Shown piece by piece: positions 1 through 9,387 of a stretch of DNA of 64,000 bases. The notes beneath the pieces are model-generated. The model ran no database searches. It was not told the origin of the DNA and saw only the letters and a program-made list of their open reading frames with translations. The stretch comes from Secundilactobacillus oryzae JCM 18671 (GTDB taxonomy: Bacteria > Bacillota > Bacilli > Lactobacillales > Lactobacillaceae), in contig NZ_BBJM01000002.1 in assembly GCF_000740055.1 (NCBI RefSeq), positions 36,140 through 100,139 of the forward strand, given 5' to 3'. The position numbers and the translations under genes are program-made. Position 1 is the first letter of the stretch. Each line of letters starts with the position of its first letter.

Positions 1-16
1 TTTTTATACAAGCCCA

Positions 17-48
17 GCAAAAAAGGCCAGCTGATTAGCTGGCCTTTC
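17..48 (-). terminator. Rho-independent terminator of the metE-like gene
   Basis: A perfect 11-bp stem (AAAGGCCAGCT / AGCTGGCCTTT) with a 4-nt loop is followed on the minus strand by a run of T. It lies just downstream of the methyltransferase stop codon. Confidence 0.85.
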
Positions 49-66
49 TTTCAGTGCAAGATTAGT

Positions 67-1191
67 TTATCCCCACACCTTTGTTGCGATATCCTTAACC
101 AAAGTAAGTTTATCCCATTGTTGTTGCTCAGTTAACTTATTTCCTTCTTCAGTGGATGCAAAGCCACACTGTGTCGAAAGCGCTAAGTTATCCAATGGCA
201 CATACTTTGCAGCTTCGTTGATTCGTTCAATCACAGTTGGTTGATCTTCTAATTCTGGGAATTTTGATGTAATCAAGCCCAATACAATTCGCTTGTCCTT
301 GTCACCATTCCAAATTTTAGCCAATGGCGCGAAACCGCCGGCACGTTCGTTATCGTATTCCAAGAAAAGCCCATCGTAATGTAATTGGCCCAAATACTCA
401 GCAACCACATCGTAACCGCCTGAAAAGAGGAAGGTTGACTTGAAGTTTCCGCGACAAATGTGCGTGGTGACCGTTAAATCTTCTGGTAATTGTTCCAGTG
501 AGGCGTTGATGACGCGAACCGCATCGTTTGCTAATTGAACATATTTTGCGTGTTCCTCAGCTTGGTCAGCCGTTTCGTTCAATTTGCTGATTAAGAATGC
601 CCAAGTCGTGTCATCAAGTTGGATATAACGACAACCCAATTCGTAGAAATGTAGAATCGTGTCGCGATAAGCGTCAGCTAGTCCATCAAGATAAGCCTCC
701 CATGAATCATAGAATTCAGACCAATTATCACTTCGGTTGTCCCGGAAAAGCATTGTTGGGGAAGGAATTGTTTGCTTAGCAAGAACCCCTTCAGGTACAA
801 CACTATTAAGCTTCTTGAAGCTTTCAAAAAATGGATGTTCTGGATTAAAGCGAACTTGATCAACTAAGTGAGCATTATCTGTCCGCGTCTTATCACCCTT
901 AAATTTATAACTTTGGTGATAGTCGTAACGACCAACGCCATTCAAGCCCCAAAGGAAGTCTAAATGCCACCAACTACGATTAAACTCACCATCAGTTACT
1001 GCGTGAAGCCCGATTTCTGCTTGCTTTTCCACAATGCGTTTCGTTTCATCAAATTGAATTTGGTTTTTAACGATCTCATCAATTTTTCCGGCCACAAAGT
1101 CTTCACGTGCCTGCTTTAATTTATCCGAACGCAAAAGGCTTCCCACCACGTCATAGTTAAATGGTGCCTTAGTTAATGTTTGTTCACTCAT
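67..1191 (-). CDS. Cobalamin-independent methionine synthase-like protein (MetE C-terminal/YxjG family)
   Basis: A 374-residue protein of the UROD/MetE-like fold, corresponding to the C-terminal catalytic half of MetE and similar to Bacillus YxjG/YxjH. These proteins are thought to methylate homocysteine or a related thiol using a methyl-folate or another donor. Candidate zinc ligands are His244 and Cys246 in THICRGN, Glu278 in FLEYD and Cys342 in TQCGF. The N-terminal MetE domain is absent, as is normal for this family. The start is placed at the second of two adjacent ATGs because GGAGG lies 8 nt upstream (the first ATG, at 1194, is also possible). It is a single-gene transcription unit behind a Met-type T-box, so expression should rise when charged tRNA-Met falls. 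Family assignment is firm; the exact methyl donor is not known. Confidence 0.85.
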   Translation of the reverse strand: MSEQTLTKAPFNYDVVGSLLRSDKLKQAREDFVAGKIDEIVKNQIQFDETKRIVEKQAEIGLHAVTDGEFNRSWWHLDFLWGLNGVGRYDYHQSYKFKGDKTRTDNAHLVDQVRFNPEHPFFESFKKLNSVVPEGVLAKQTIPSPTMLFRDNRSDNWSEFYDSWEAYLDGLADAYRDTILHFYELGCRYIQLDDTTWAFLISKLNETADQAEEHAKYVQLANDAVRVINASLEQLPEDLTVTTHICRGNFKSTFLFSGGYDVVAEYLGQLHYDGLFLEYDNERAGGFAPLAKIWNGDKDKRIVLGLITSKFPELEDQPTVIERINEAAKYVPLDNLALSTQCGFASTEEGNKLTEQQQWDKLTLVKDIATKVWG

Positions 1192-1226
1192 CATCAATTC
1201 CTCCATATCTATCCAATAAACCATAC

Positions 1227-1500
1227 AAAAAAGCACTCGTCCTCATCGTCTAATGACGATTCAGGGACGAATGCTCGCGTTACCACCCATATTCGCATCA
1301 CCTTCACAAGTAATGCCTCACTGATACCTAACAGTATCTGGCAAGCTATCGGTTGCAACCAGCCGATCTGCGTGAACACATCGGCAACTATTCAGAGCTC
1401 ATCTTCAAAAAATCATTGCGTGCCCTTTTCCACCAACCGGACTCTCTTACTCGCGTTGATTCTTCTACTCTTCTCCTCAAAGTCTGTTTGTACGTTCATT
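1227..1500 (-). promoter_or_regulatory. T-box leader, probably methionine-specific
   Basis: The conserved T-box core GGGTGGTAACGCG lies at about 1275-1289 on the minus strand. It is followed directly by a terminator (stem GCATTCGTCC/GGACGAGTGC, then six T) at 1227-1275. Upstream is a Stem I region with the distal loop CCGGTTGGTGG. The codon ATG at 1400-1402, followed by a purine, sits where the specifier is expected, fitting control of a methionine gene. Presence of the T-box is clear; the specifier assignment is by eye. Confidence 0.88.
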
Positions 1501-1514
1501 AAAATTTGATTATA

Positions 1515-1543
1515 AATATAGGCTATTTCAACCCGTTTGTCAA
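1515..1543 (-). promoter_or_regulatory. Promoter of the Met T-box / metE-like gene
   Basis: TTGACA at 1538-1543 and TATATT at 1515-1520 are separated by exactly 17 nt on the minus strand, directly before the T-box leader and only 8 nt beyond the trpA stop codon. Confidence 0.8.
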
Positions 1544-1551
1544 ATCATTTT

Positions 1552-2337
1552 CTAAACTTCTACTGGCTGATCAATCGCCGTTAGCAGCGCTTTAGTGTAC
1601 AACAAGAGTTCTTTTGGCGCATTTTGACCATCTTTACCCACAATATCAACCATTGCACTCCCGACAATAACACCATCCGAAATCTGTGATAGCTCGTGTG
1701 CTTGTTCTGGTGTATGAATACCAAAGCCAATCGCAATCGGCACATCCGTATAACGACGAATTTCTGTCACCGTTTCACCAAGCGCCTTAGTAAATGAATC
1801 TCGAGTCCCTGTAACGCCCATTGAGGACACCATGTAAATGAAGCCCGTCGCTGCTTTCGCAATCATCGGAATTCGTGCTCCCGAAGTTAGTGTAATCAAC
1901 GGCACTAGCGCAATTCCATGCTTTTCGGCGATTGGCGCCAATTCATCACGTGACTCATATGGCAAATCCGGAATCACCAATCCACTAATATTTAACTGTT
2001 CGAAACGCTCACAAAAAGCTTCGTAACCATACTTGAACGGAATATTGATATAAGTCAGAAATACCAGTGGCACCTGCGTTTGTTCACGAATCGCCGTTAC
2101 CATTTGAAAAATACGCTCGACCGTAACGCCTTGATCAAATGCTCGTAAATAGCCGGCTTGAATAACCGGACCATCCGCTACTGGATCTGAAAATGGGATT
2201 CCCAATTCAACCACGTCTGCACCGGCCTCAGCTAGTGCGATCACGTTGGAGACCGTCCCTTCAAAATCAGGATCTCCCGCAACGACAAACGGAATAAGTG
2301 CTTTATGATTTTTGAATGCCTCATTTAATTTAGTCAT
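1552..2337 (-). CDS. trpA: Tryptophan synthase alpha chain
   Basis: A 261-residue TIM-barrel protein that cleaves indole-3-glycerol phosphate to indole and glyceraldehyde 3-phosphate and passes indole to TrpB. The catalytic Glu in ELGIPFSDP, the Asp in DPVADGP and the phosphate-binding GFGI segment are all present, and length is normal. The start used here (MTKLNEAF) overlaps the trpB stop by 8 nt, consistent with translational coupling; longer upstream starts would run deep into trpB. It is the last gene of the trp operon. I see no terminator after it; the next sequence is the promoter of the Met T-box. Confidence 0.96.
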   Translation of the reverse strand: MTKLNEAFKNHKALIPFVVAGDPDFEGTVSNVIALAEAGADVVELGIPFSDPVADGPVIQAGYLRAFDQGVTVERIFQMVTAIREQTQVPLVFLTYINIPFKYGYEAFCERFEQLNISGLVIPDLPYESRDELAPIAEKHGIALVPLITLTSGARIPMIAKAATGFIYMVSSMGVTGTRDSFTKALGETVTEIRRYTDVPIAIGFGIHTPEQAHELSQISDGVIVGSAMVDIVGKDGQNAPKELLLYTKALLTAIDQPVEV

Positions 2338-3544
2338 CAATTTCAACCCCTCGGTATTTAGCAATCGCAGCAACATCCTTGTCACCACGTCCTGATACAG
2401 TGCAAACAATAATTTTATCTTTCGCCATGGTTGGCGCAATTTTACGGACATAGGCTAAGGCGTGACAACTTTCAATCGCCGCAACGATGCCCTCCTGTTG
2501 TGCAATGTATTCAAATGCAGAAACAGCTTCATCATCAGTAATGCCAACATATTGGGCGCGACCGCGATCCTGTAAATCAGCGTGTTCCGGTCCGATGCCT
2601 GGATAATCTAGCCCGGCAGAAATCGAATAAACTTGGTCGATTTGGCCGTCATGATTTTGTAGGAACATCGATTTCATCCCATGAAAAATGCCAGTACTAC
2701 CCTTTTCCAAGGTTGCCGCATGCTGATCTGTATTCACGCCTTTTCCGGCAGCTTCCACACCCACTAATTTAACGGATTCATCATCAATAAAGTTAGCAAA
2801 ACTCCCGATGGCATTACTACCACCACCGACGCAGGCAACTACCATATCAGGTAATTGATGGGCTTGTTCGGCCAATTGTCGCTTTGTTTCTTGGCTAATC
2901 ACACTCTGAAAATCGTGCACTAATTTAGGAAATGGGTAAGGACCAACCGTAGAACCAAGAATATAAAAAGTATCGTCAACCCGACTCACCCATTCCTGCA
3001 TTGTTGCGTTGACCGCATCCTTCAACACCATGGAGCCACTTGTGACGGCATGCACCTTAGCACCCAATAGTTCCATTCTATAAACGTTGAGTTTTTGTCG
3101 TTCTGTGTCTTCCTTGCCCATAAATATTTCACATTCCATCCCCATTAAGGCTGCCACAGTTGCCGTTGCCACACCATGTTGACCTGCACCGGTCTCGGCG
3201 ATAAACCGCGTCTTTCCCATGTGCTTGGCTAATAGTGCCTGACCCAGAACGTTATTAATCTTGTGAGCACCGGTATGATTCAGGTCCTCCCGTTTTAAAT
3301 AAATTTGAGCACCGCCAAGATCCTCAGTCATGTTCTTGGCAAAATACAGTAGTGAAGGGCGGTTAGCGTAATCGCGAAGTAGCGTGTGGAGTTCTTCCTG
3401 GAATTCAGGGTCATCCTTCAATTCATTGTAAGTTGCTTCAATATGATTTAACTCATTCATTAGGGTTTCAGGAATGTAGCGACCACCAAATTGGCCGTAA
3501 TACCCCTTTTTTTCAGTTGCCTCTTTTAATTGTTCCATTATCAT
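2330..3544 (-). CDS. trpB: Tryptophan synthase beta chain
   Basis: A 404-residue PLP enzyme that joins indole and serine to make tryptophan. The PLP lysine is in [13 protein letters not shown] carries the catalytic Glu, and the phosphate loop GGGSNA and a C-terminal SGRGDKD segment are present. Length is that of the family. It starts at the trpF stop (1-nt overlap; a second ATG two codons in is also usable). It looks intact, so indole salvage or the final step may still work even if earlier trp steps are lost (inference). Confidence 0.96.
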   Translation of the reverse strand: MIMEQLKEATEKKGYYGQFGGRYIPETLMNELNHIEATYNELKDDPEFQEELHTLLRDYANRPSLLYFAKNMTEDLGGAQIYLKREDLNHTGAHKINNVLGQALLAKHMGKTRFIAETGAGQHGVATATVAALMGMECEIFMGKEDTERQKLNVYRMELLGAKVHAVTSGSMVLKDAVNATMQEWVSRVDDTFYILGSTVGPYPFPKLVHDFQSVISQETKRQLAEQAHQLPDMVVACVGGGSNAIGSFANFIDDESVKLVGVEAAGKGVNTDQHAATLEKGSTGIFHGMKSMFLQNHDGQIDQVYSISAGLDYPGIGPEHADLQDRGRAQYVGITDDEAVSAFEYIAQQEGIVAAIESCHALAYVRKIAPTMAKDKIIVCTVSGRGDKDVAAIAKYRGVEIDD

Positions 3545-4119
3545 TAGCTCCTTTTGTGGGCGAGGGTGACAACTTCACGCAACTTCACCATGTCTTTTTC
3601 ACCATCCGTCTCGACGCCACTTGAAAGGTCGATCATGTCTGGATGGACCGTTTGAATTGCTTGCTCTAGGTTCGTCGGGTTAAGTCCACCCGCTAACACC
3701 AGTGATTGATTCGTTGGTCTGATTGCTGACCAATTTAATTGCTGTCCACTGCCTTTGCCGGCATCAACCATGACGTATTCCGCGATGGTTGGCCGTACCT
3801 GCTTGCCAACCATGTTGATAACTGGAATGCGATGGTCTTGTAATTGCTTAACCAGTCCCTCACTTTCATGCCCATGAAGTTGCACGAAGTTGATAGCACC
3901 TGAGTCGACCGCCATCACCATTTCAGCTAACTGCGCATCTACGAAAACCCCAACGGTAGGAATCTGAGCATCGATTTCAGCTCGTAACCGTTTGGCTTGA
4001 GCTAACTCAATTTGGTGTTTACCGGCCGCAAATACAAAGCCAGCAAAATCCGGTTGGGTCTGATTGACCACGTCAGCATCGTGACTCGTTCGAATGCCAC
4101 AGATTTTAATTTGAGTCAT
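3544..4119 (-). CDS. trpF: Phosphoribosylanthranilate isomerase
   Basis: A 191-residue single-domain TIM barrel that isomerises phosphoribosylanthranilate in the tryptophan pathway. The N-terminal KICGIR motif with the catalytic Cys, VGVFVD, VQLHG, the Asp in MVDAGKG and the phosphate-binding LAGGL and DLSSGVE loops are visible. It is slightly short for the family but has all these landmarks. It overlaps trpC by 14 nt and abuts trpB. Confidence 0.94.
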   Translation of the reverse strand: MTQIKICGIRTSHDADVVNQTQPDFAGFVFAAGKHQIELAQAKRLRAEIDAQIPTVGVFVDAQLAEMVMAVDSGAINFVQLHGHESEGLVKQLQDHRIPVINMVGKQVRPTIAEYVMVDAGKGSGQQLNWSAIRPTNQSLVLAGGLNPTNLEQAIQTVHPDMIDLSSGVETDGEKDMVKLREVVTLAHKRS

Positions 4120-4777
4120 TGGCTACCCCCGCCAATTCACGAGCGAGTTGGCGCTTGTTACTAGCACGCATGAGTGTTTCACCAATCAGGACGCCATTGA
4201 TGCCAGCTCGTTCTAATTTAATGATGTCGTCACGCGTTTTAATGCCACTCTCCGCAATCATCGCTACGGTTCCCGGTACAGCTGCTCGCAGTTCGAGGCT
4301 GTTATCCAAGTTCATCGAAAAATCGGCTAAATTCCGATTATTCACGCCAATAATTTGTGCACCAGCAGCGACTGCTCGTTCAACTTCCGATTGATTATGT
4401 GCCTCCACAATTGCTGACAAGCCTAACGACGTGGCTAAAGCTAAATAATCTTCCAATTGTTGCTGCGTCAAAATGCTGAGTTGCCCTTGAAAGTACGTTT
4501 GTTCCGTCAAAACCGAAATTGCCGTGACGCCGGCTGCTTCGTAATCAGCCGCAATTTGTTGATAGGGAAAATCTGTGGCAATTAACCCCTTCGAGGGAGA
4601 CGCTTTTTTAACTTCACCAATAATGTGAATGCCAGGTTGCTTCAGAATTTCACTAAACCGCAAGCCCTTTCCTATTGGTAATGCCTCAGCTTGTGTCCGC
4701 ATCGTGACCAAACTAGTGTGGGCCTTTTCACCCGCCACACGTTGCTGGGTTGCGGCGACTAAGTCATCTAAAATCAT
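4106..4777 (-). pseudogene. trpC: Indole-3-glycerol phosphate synthase with internal in-frame deletion
   Basis: A 223-residue TrpC, whereas the family is normally about 255-260. The N-terminus (Glu55 and Lys57 in GEVKKASPSKG) and the C-terminal half (Glu125 in AIVEAHN, GVNNRNL, IAESGI, LIGETLM) are normal. YFQGQL near residue 100 jumps straight to SILTQQQLEDYLALA. About 35-37 residues are missing: beta-strand 3 to beta-strand 4, including the LRKDF motif with the catalytic lysine (Lys110 in Sulfolobus TrpC) and the following DPYQ...AILL segment. The frame is kept, so a protein may be made, but a barrel lacking a strand pair and the general acid should be inactive (inference). It overlaps trpD and trpF, as in an ordinary operon. 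Confidence 0.85.
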
Positions 4778-5793
4778 GCGACCACCGCCCGTTGACTACG
4801 TTCGATAAATTGCTCTAGTTTAGCCGTTGCTTGGCCAGAGTCAATTGTTTGGGCCGCCAGTTGAATGGCTGCCGCCAAACTAAGTTCAGGTCGAGCCACG
4901 TGAATGGCCCCCCCCGCATTCATCAGGACAATGTCACGAGTTGCACCAGAATTGCCGCTGAGAACCTCGCGGGTAATAGTCGCATTATCTGTTGGTGTGC
5001 CACCCACGATGTCAGCGTGAGGCGCACGTTTAAAGCCAAATTGTTCTGGCGTAATGTCGTAAGTTGTAAGCTCGCCGCTGCGTAGTTCAGCAACCGCGGT
5101 ACTATCCGTTATGGAAACTTCGTCCAATCCATCTCGACCGTAAACAACCATCGCATTTTTCACGCCTAGCTTGGTAAGAACTTGCGCCATTGGCAACAGT
5201 AAGGATTCTGAGTAAACACCCAACAATTGATTTTCAGCATGTGCGGGGGTTGCTAATGGTCCCAAGATGTTGAACAAGGTGCGAATACCAAGTTCTTTTC
5301 TGACGGGTGCCACGTACCTCATGGCTTGGTGATATTCTTGAGCACATAAGAAACAAATATCAATCGTGTTAAGCATTGATGCACTGGTTTCTGGTGCACC
5401 GTCAATCTTAATTCCTAAAGCTTCTAAGACATCTGCAGCACCACTTTTTGAGGAAGCGGCGCGATTACCATGCTTTGCTACCGGAATTCCAGCCGCTGCA
5501 ACCACTAATGCTGCGGTCGTCGAGATATTAAACGAGTTGGAATGGTCACCCCCGGTTCCGACGATTTCCAGCACCGGTTTTTCAATTGCAACTGGGAGTG
5601 CGTGTTGACGCATTGCACTCGCTGCTCCAGCGATCTCTTCAACAGTTTCTTTTTTGATTGCAAGTCCCGTCAACAAGCTGGCAATTGGGACGTTGGTGGC
5701 TTGACCACCCATTATTTCATCAACTACGGTTTGGGCTTCGTTAAAGGTTAAATCCTGTTTTTCTGCAACTTTCTTGATGGCTTGTTCGATCAT
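4774..5793 (-). CDS. trpD: Anthranilate phosphoribosyltransferase
   Basis: A 339-residue enzyme transferring phosphoribosyl from PRPP to anthranilate. The GTGGD PRPP/Mg loop, [21 protein letters not shown] and the central [10 protein letters not shown] motif are all present. The start is ATG at 5793, preceded by AGGAGTGAT; an in-frame ATG at 5832 lacks a comparable site. It is the first recognisable gene after the Trp T-box. trpE and trpG, which normally supply anthranilate, are not between the leader and trpD. Confidence 0.95.
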   Translation of the reverse strand: MIEQAIKKVAEKQDLTFNEAQTVVDEIMGGQATNVPIASLLTGLAIKKETVEEIAGAASAMRQHALPVAIEKPVLEIVGTGGDHSNSFNISTTAALVVAAAGIPVAKHGNRAASSKSGAADVLEALGIKIDGAPETSASMLNTIDICFLCAQEYHQAMRYVAPVRKELGIRTLFNILGPLATPAHAENQLLGVYSESLLLPMAQVLTKLGVKNAMVVYGRDGLDEVSITDSTAVAELRSGELTTYDITPEQFGFKRAPHADIVGGTPTDNATITREVLSGNSGATRDIVLMNAGGAIHVARPELSLAAAIQLAAQTIDSGQATAKLEQFIERSQRAVVA

Positions 5794-5872
5794 AAGTATC
5801 ACTCCTAAATTTTGTTGGTTTTGCGAATTCATTCAGTGAGTGTCGCCATCGTTTACCGGGGTTAATTGTCAT
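5741..5872 (-). other. Short ORF (43 codons) with strong RBS between Trp T-box and trpD; possible trpE/trpG deletion scar
   Basis: Directly after the T-box terminator, AAGGAGG lies 8 nt before an ATG at 5872. This opens a 43-codon frame that runs past the trpD start in another frame. A second ATG at 5849 encodes only six codons and stops by overlapping a further ATG. An ideal ribosome site leading to no recognisable protein is what would remain if the 5' end of trpE stayed after trpE-trpG was lost. This is inference; it could also be a translated leader. Confidence 0.3.
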
Positions 5873-5898
5873 TTTAAGGACCTCCTTGGAATACAAAA

Positions 5899-6180
5899 AA
5901 TCCGCCCACAACAAGTCAACAACTTGTTAAGGACGGATTATTCCGCGGTGCCACCTTAATTCGACAAAGAGCTAATCCTGTAAGTAAAACGGATTAGTCT
6001 TTTCGCGCTTAGCAGAGGACTAACATCCTCCCGGCAACTGACGTATGCCTGACGTTTCTCCGTACTCGACTTGCTTTCGGAAGAACCCTCAGTGGTCCAT
6101 TTAATCGTCTGCGTTCGGCTACCATTCTCAGCACCGGCAACTCTCTTTACGTGCACAACGATCTTGATCTCCACCTCATT
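5899..6180 (-). promoter_or_regulatory. T-box leader, tryptophan-specific
   Basis: The core AAGGTGGCACCGCGG is at 5942-5957 on the minus strand, followed by a terminator (AATCCG...CGGATT and a T run) at 5899-5940. The specifier position reads TGG at 6097-6099 in the context AAA-TGG-ACC, matching Trp control of the downstream trp genes. This accounts for the whole gene-free stretch between sbcC and trpD. Confidence 0.92.
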
Positions 6181-6212
6181 GGTTTTGTGAGCGAATATTT
6201 ATGTTGGAGCCA

Positions 6213-6241
6213 ATATTAGTACTTGGTGATAAATTCGTCAA
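6213..6241 (-). promoter_or_regulatory. Promoter of the trp T-box operon
   Basis: TTGACG at 6236-6241 and TAATAT at 6213-6218 with a 17-nt spacer on the minus strand, immediately upstream of the Trp T-box leader. Confidence 0.7.
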
Positions 6242-6273
6242 TACCCTAATTTAATTTTAATCTCATTAGTCAA

Positions 6274-9200
6274 CTAAACTTCAACCTCAGTCTTATAACT
6301 GACCGTACTTTCACCGTTACCATTAGGGCTCACAATTAACTGTCCGGGAATTTGGGCGCGCAGCTCGCGGACATGACTAATAATACCGATCATGCGCGAG
6401 CCACTTTCCATTGACTGTAACGTGTCCATCGCCCGATCCAGTGCGTCCTCATCTAGAGAACCGAAGCCTTCGTCGATAAATAGTGCTTCAATTTTAATCC
6501 CACCGGCTTGGTTTTGAATCACCTCTGCGAGTCCCAAAGCTAGTGCCAACGCTGCAATGAAACTTTCTCCCCCGGAGAGCGTGTTCACACTACGATCCTT
6601 CCCCACGTTATCATCGTAAATATTGATGTCGAGTCCTGATTTACCCCGGCCGGAACCCGGTTTATCTGCTAAGACGAAGCGGTAACGGTCGTTGGTCAAA
6701 TGCTGTAATCGATTATTCGCGGTATTCAAGACCCGCTCTAAATAAGTTCGTAATACATAACGCTCCAAACTGAGGCGTTGACTACCGTTACCATTGACTA
6801 CTTCGCTAAGTGCGGCAAGTTCATTCAACTGCTTAATCTGATCCGTTTGTTGATCAACCAACTTCGCCATTTGATGAACCAACTCTTCATTGGCTTTAAT
6901 GACTTGTTGGGCGTCATAATGAGCTTGACTAGCCTCATGGTAGGCTTGCTCAGCCTCAGCAACCGCCTCGTCCAAAACCGTTAAATCGGGTTGACTTTGA
7001 TCACCAATGGTCGCTTTAGCTTGTTTTAGTTCACCCTCAATTTCACTCTGACGCTGTCTAAACTGATCCGATTGCTGCTGGATTGTTGCAACTTGATCTA
7101 ATTGCTGAATCAGGTGCACAAGTTCAGCTAAATCAGTGGTTTGAAGTTCCTGTTCCGTAGCAGTCGTGAGTTGTTGTGTCACTGTTTTAATCTCGGCCTG
7201 CCGGTTTTCAATGGCGGTCTGCGTATGTCCTAAATTGACGGTATCCTGCGTCACGCTCGTTCGTAACTCATCAACTGCCTCTTTAGCTGCCTTGAGCTCT
7301 GCTTCATAAGTATTATTCTGACCCTGCAAGGCGGTCAGTCGTGCCTGATAAGCCTCAACAGTTGGCAAATCAGCCGGCAACTGTTGGAGCAACTCGCGCT
7401 GTTGTGTCTCGAGCGCCGTCTGTTGGAGTTGTTCCGTACTTTGATGAGCTCTAAGTTCTTCAACTTGCTGTTGCTTTGCTTCAACTTTGGCGGTCAGAGA
7501 CCTTAAATCTTGTTTGGCTTGCCCAATTTCTTCAAGGTCACGCTCCGTGGTGCTGAGTTTCTGTTGAGCATCTGAAAGTGCTACTTCGACCGACTGTCCT
7601 TCAGGCAATTCAGCGAGCTGATTCAGCTTATCCGTAGCGTTTTTCGCCTGCTGTTGGCGCTCGGTTAAAGTCGTCTCGACTGCGCGCAAATCCTGTTGGG
7701 CTTGCGATAACGCTGTAGTCGCTTGATTTAACTGCTCTTCAGCCGTTTTAACCTCGGCTTCACTCACATCAATTGTGGTGGTGAGTGCCGGAGCAGGATG
7801 CTCAGTCGCACCACAAACCGGACAAGGTGTCCCTGGCTCTAATTGCGCACTTAACCGTGCAATTTCCTGAGTTAGCCACTTTTGGTTCACCGCCTCATAA
7901 GCAGCTTGATAATCATCGTGAGTCTGTTGGGCTGACTGCACAATTTGCGTAGCCTGCGTAACCTGCACCTGACTTTCAGTCACTTGAGCCTGTAGATTGT
8001 TCACCACCCGTGTCTGCTCAGCCACCCCATTCAACTGGTTCAGCTGTAACTTCAACTCAGTTTGTTGCTTCAGCAAAGCTGACTCCTTGGCAATCGTTTC
8101 CTGCAGTTGTGTTACTGCTTGCTGATTAGCGGTTAAACTCTCCGAAACCGTTAGTTGTTCCTGCTTTAAGCTCGCTAACTTTTCGTTTTGCGTTTTTAAG
8201 CCAGCTTCTACACTGGTTAATTTTTCATAGTTGCCACGTACGGCCTCTAGTTTTCCTAACTGCTTAGTGAGCGTTGCCATTGCGTCCTGTTGATTGGTCA
8301 ATTCCGCTTGACGTAGCTGGGCACTGGCTAAGTCCGTATTTTTACGTTTTAGCCGTTCGTCAATCGTGGCCAAATCAGTGGTTAACTTGGCTAAATCGTT
8401 GGTTGCGGTTTGCCAGTTTTCTACTTTCCCCTGCAAAGTTTGCGCCCATTTCAAGTGTCCTAAATGCGTTTTAAGTGCAGCCATATGATCAGCTTCTTCG
8501 GTTAGTGACTGCTGATTTAGCTGTAATTCGGCTAACTTTTGAAGCTGTTCGGTTAGCTTTTGACCGTTTGTCAGTTTCAATCGTGCTTCATTTAGCTTGG
8601 TTTCCGCCCGTTTGCTTTCCTGAGCCTTCTCTGTCAATGCTATTTGCGCCTGAGTTTGCTGCTCTTTCATGAGTGCGATTTGCTCAGTTGCTAACCCTAA
8701 CGCCGTGGCAGCCACTTGATTATCATCGGACCACTTGAGTTGTTGTTGTAAGAAACCTAGATTCTGCTCCAGCGATGCATTCGTTTTTTTCTTTTCTGCC
8801 AACATGGTCTTTAAAGCTTCCGCCCAATTTTCAAACAAACTAGTCCCAAATAAGTCTCGTAAAATAACTTCTTTATCCCCACTTGAAGCCGTTAAAAATT
8901 CCCGAAATTTACCCTGAGGAATTAAAATAATTTGTTTGAATTGGCTAGCCGTCAGTTGTAACAGATTTTTCACGTAGTCATTGACTGGATTAATTTTAGT
9001 CAATTGGTCTACTTCCTGGCCCGTCGCATCATAAACAGTTAACGTTACCTTTGCTGGTCGATCGGTTCGACCACCGCCATTCTTTTTTTGGACGGTTTGC
9101 TCCGGCTTCCGCTCGATTTCATACGTTTGTCCTTCGTGCGCAAACGTGAATCGTACGCTCGTTTCATCCTCGGCAGTCGCAAAATCGGCGCGCATTTGTT

Positions 9201-9387
9201 TGCCATCTCGCTCTTTTCCAGATGTTTCACCAAACAATGCAAAGACCATCGCGTCAAAAATGGTGGTTTTACCAGCACCGGTTTTTCCACTGATTAAAAA
9301 GACGGGAAAATCCGAAAACGTTGTAAAATCAATCATTTCATCACGGTAAGGACCGAAATAATGAAGTTCTAATTTTTGTGGTTTCAT
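6274..9387 (-). CDS. sbcC: Exonuclease subunit SbcC (SMC/Rad50-like ATPase)
   Basis: A 1037-residue ATPase partner of SbcD; the SbcCD complex opens hairpins and trims protein-blocked DNA ends. Walker A GKTGAGKTT lies near residue 35. Long Gln/Glu/Leu-rich coiled coils flank a zinc hook CPVCG near residues 521-525. The ABC signature LSGGESF lies near 937 and Walker B LFIDEGFGSLD near 968. It overlaps the sbcD stop by 4 nt (ATGA), a standard coupling. It appears intact. Confidence 0.96.
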   Translation of the reverse strand: MKPQKLELHYFGPYRDEMIDFTTFSDFPVFLISGKTGAGKTTIFDAMVFALFGETSGKERDGKQMRADFATAEDETSVRFTFAHEGQTYEIERKPEQTVQKKNGGGRTDRPAKVTLTVYDATGQEVDQLTKINPVNDYVKNLLQLTASQFKQIILIPQGKFREFLTASSGDKEVILRDLFGTSLFENWAEALKTMLAEKKKTNASLEQNLGFLQQQLKWSDDNQVAATALGLATEQIALMKEQQTQAQIALTEKAQESKRAETKLNEARLKLTNGQKLTEQLQKLAELQLNQQSLTEEADHMAALKTHLGHLKWAQTLQGKVENWQTATNDLAKLTTDLATIDERLKRKNTDLASAQLRQAELTNQQDAMATLTKQLGKLEAVRGNYEKLTSVEAGLKTQNEKLASLKQEQLTVSESLTANQQAVTQLQETIAKESALLKQQTELKLQLNQLNGVAEQTRVVNNLQAQVTESQVQVTQATQIVQSAQQTHDDYQAAYEAVNQKWLTQEIARLSAQLEPGTPCPVCGATEHPAPALTTTIDVSEAEVKTAEEQLNQATTALSQAQQDLRAVETTLTERQQQAKNATDKLNQLAELPEGQSVEVALSDAQQKLSTTERDLEEIGQAKQDLRSLTAKVEAKQQQVEELRAHQSTEQLQQTALETQQRELLQQLPADLPTVEAYQARLTALQGQNNTYEAELKAAKEAVDELRTSVTQDTVNLGHTQTAIENRQAEIKTVTQQLTTATEQELQTTDLAELVHLIQQLDQVATIQQQSDQFRQRQSEIEGELKQAKATIGDQSQPDLTVLDEAVAEAEQAYHEASQAHYDAQQVIKANEELVHQMAKLVDQQTDQIKQLNELAALSEVVNGNGSQRLSLERYVLRTYLERVLNTANNRLQHLTNDRYRFVLADKPGSGRGKSGLDINIYDDNVGKDRSVNTLSGGESFIAALALALGLAEVIQNQAGGIKIEALFIDEGFGSLDEDALDRAMDTLQSMESGSRMIGIISHVRELRAQIPGQLIVSPNGNGESTVSYKTEVEV

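Noticed and set aside
1180..1509. Open frames across the Met T-box leader on the plus strand (109 codons)
   Set aside because: The sequence is fully explained by the T-box and terminator on the opposite strand; composition is not protein-like.
5956..6174. 72-codon open frame in the trp leader
   Set aside because: It lies inside the Trp T-box Stem I-III region and has no ribosome site.
6778..9349. Several 60-81 codon frames antisense to sbcC
   Set aside because: They are shadows of a high-coding-density gene in other frames with no ribosome sites.
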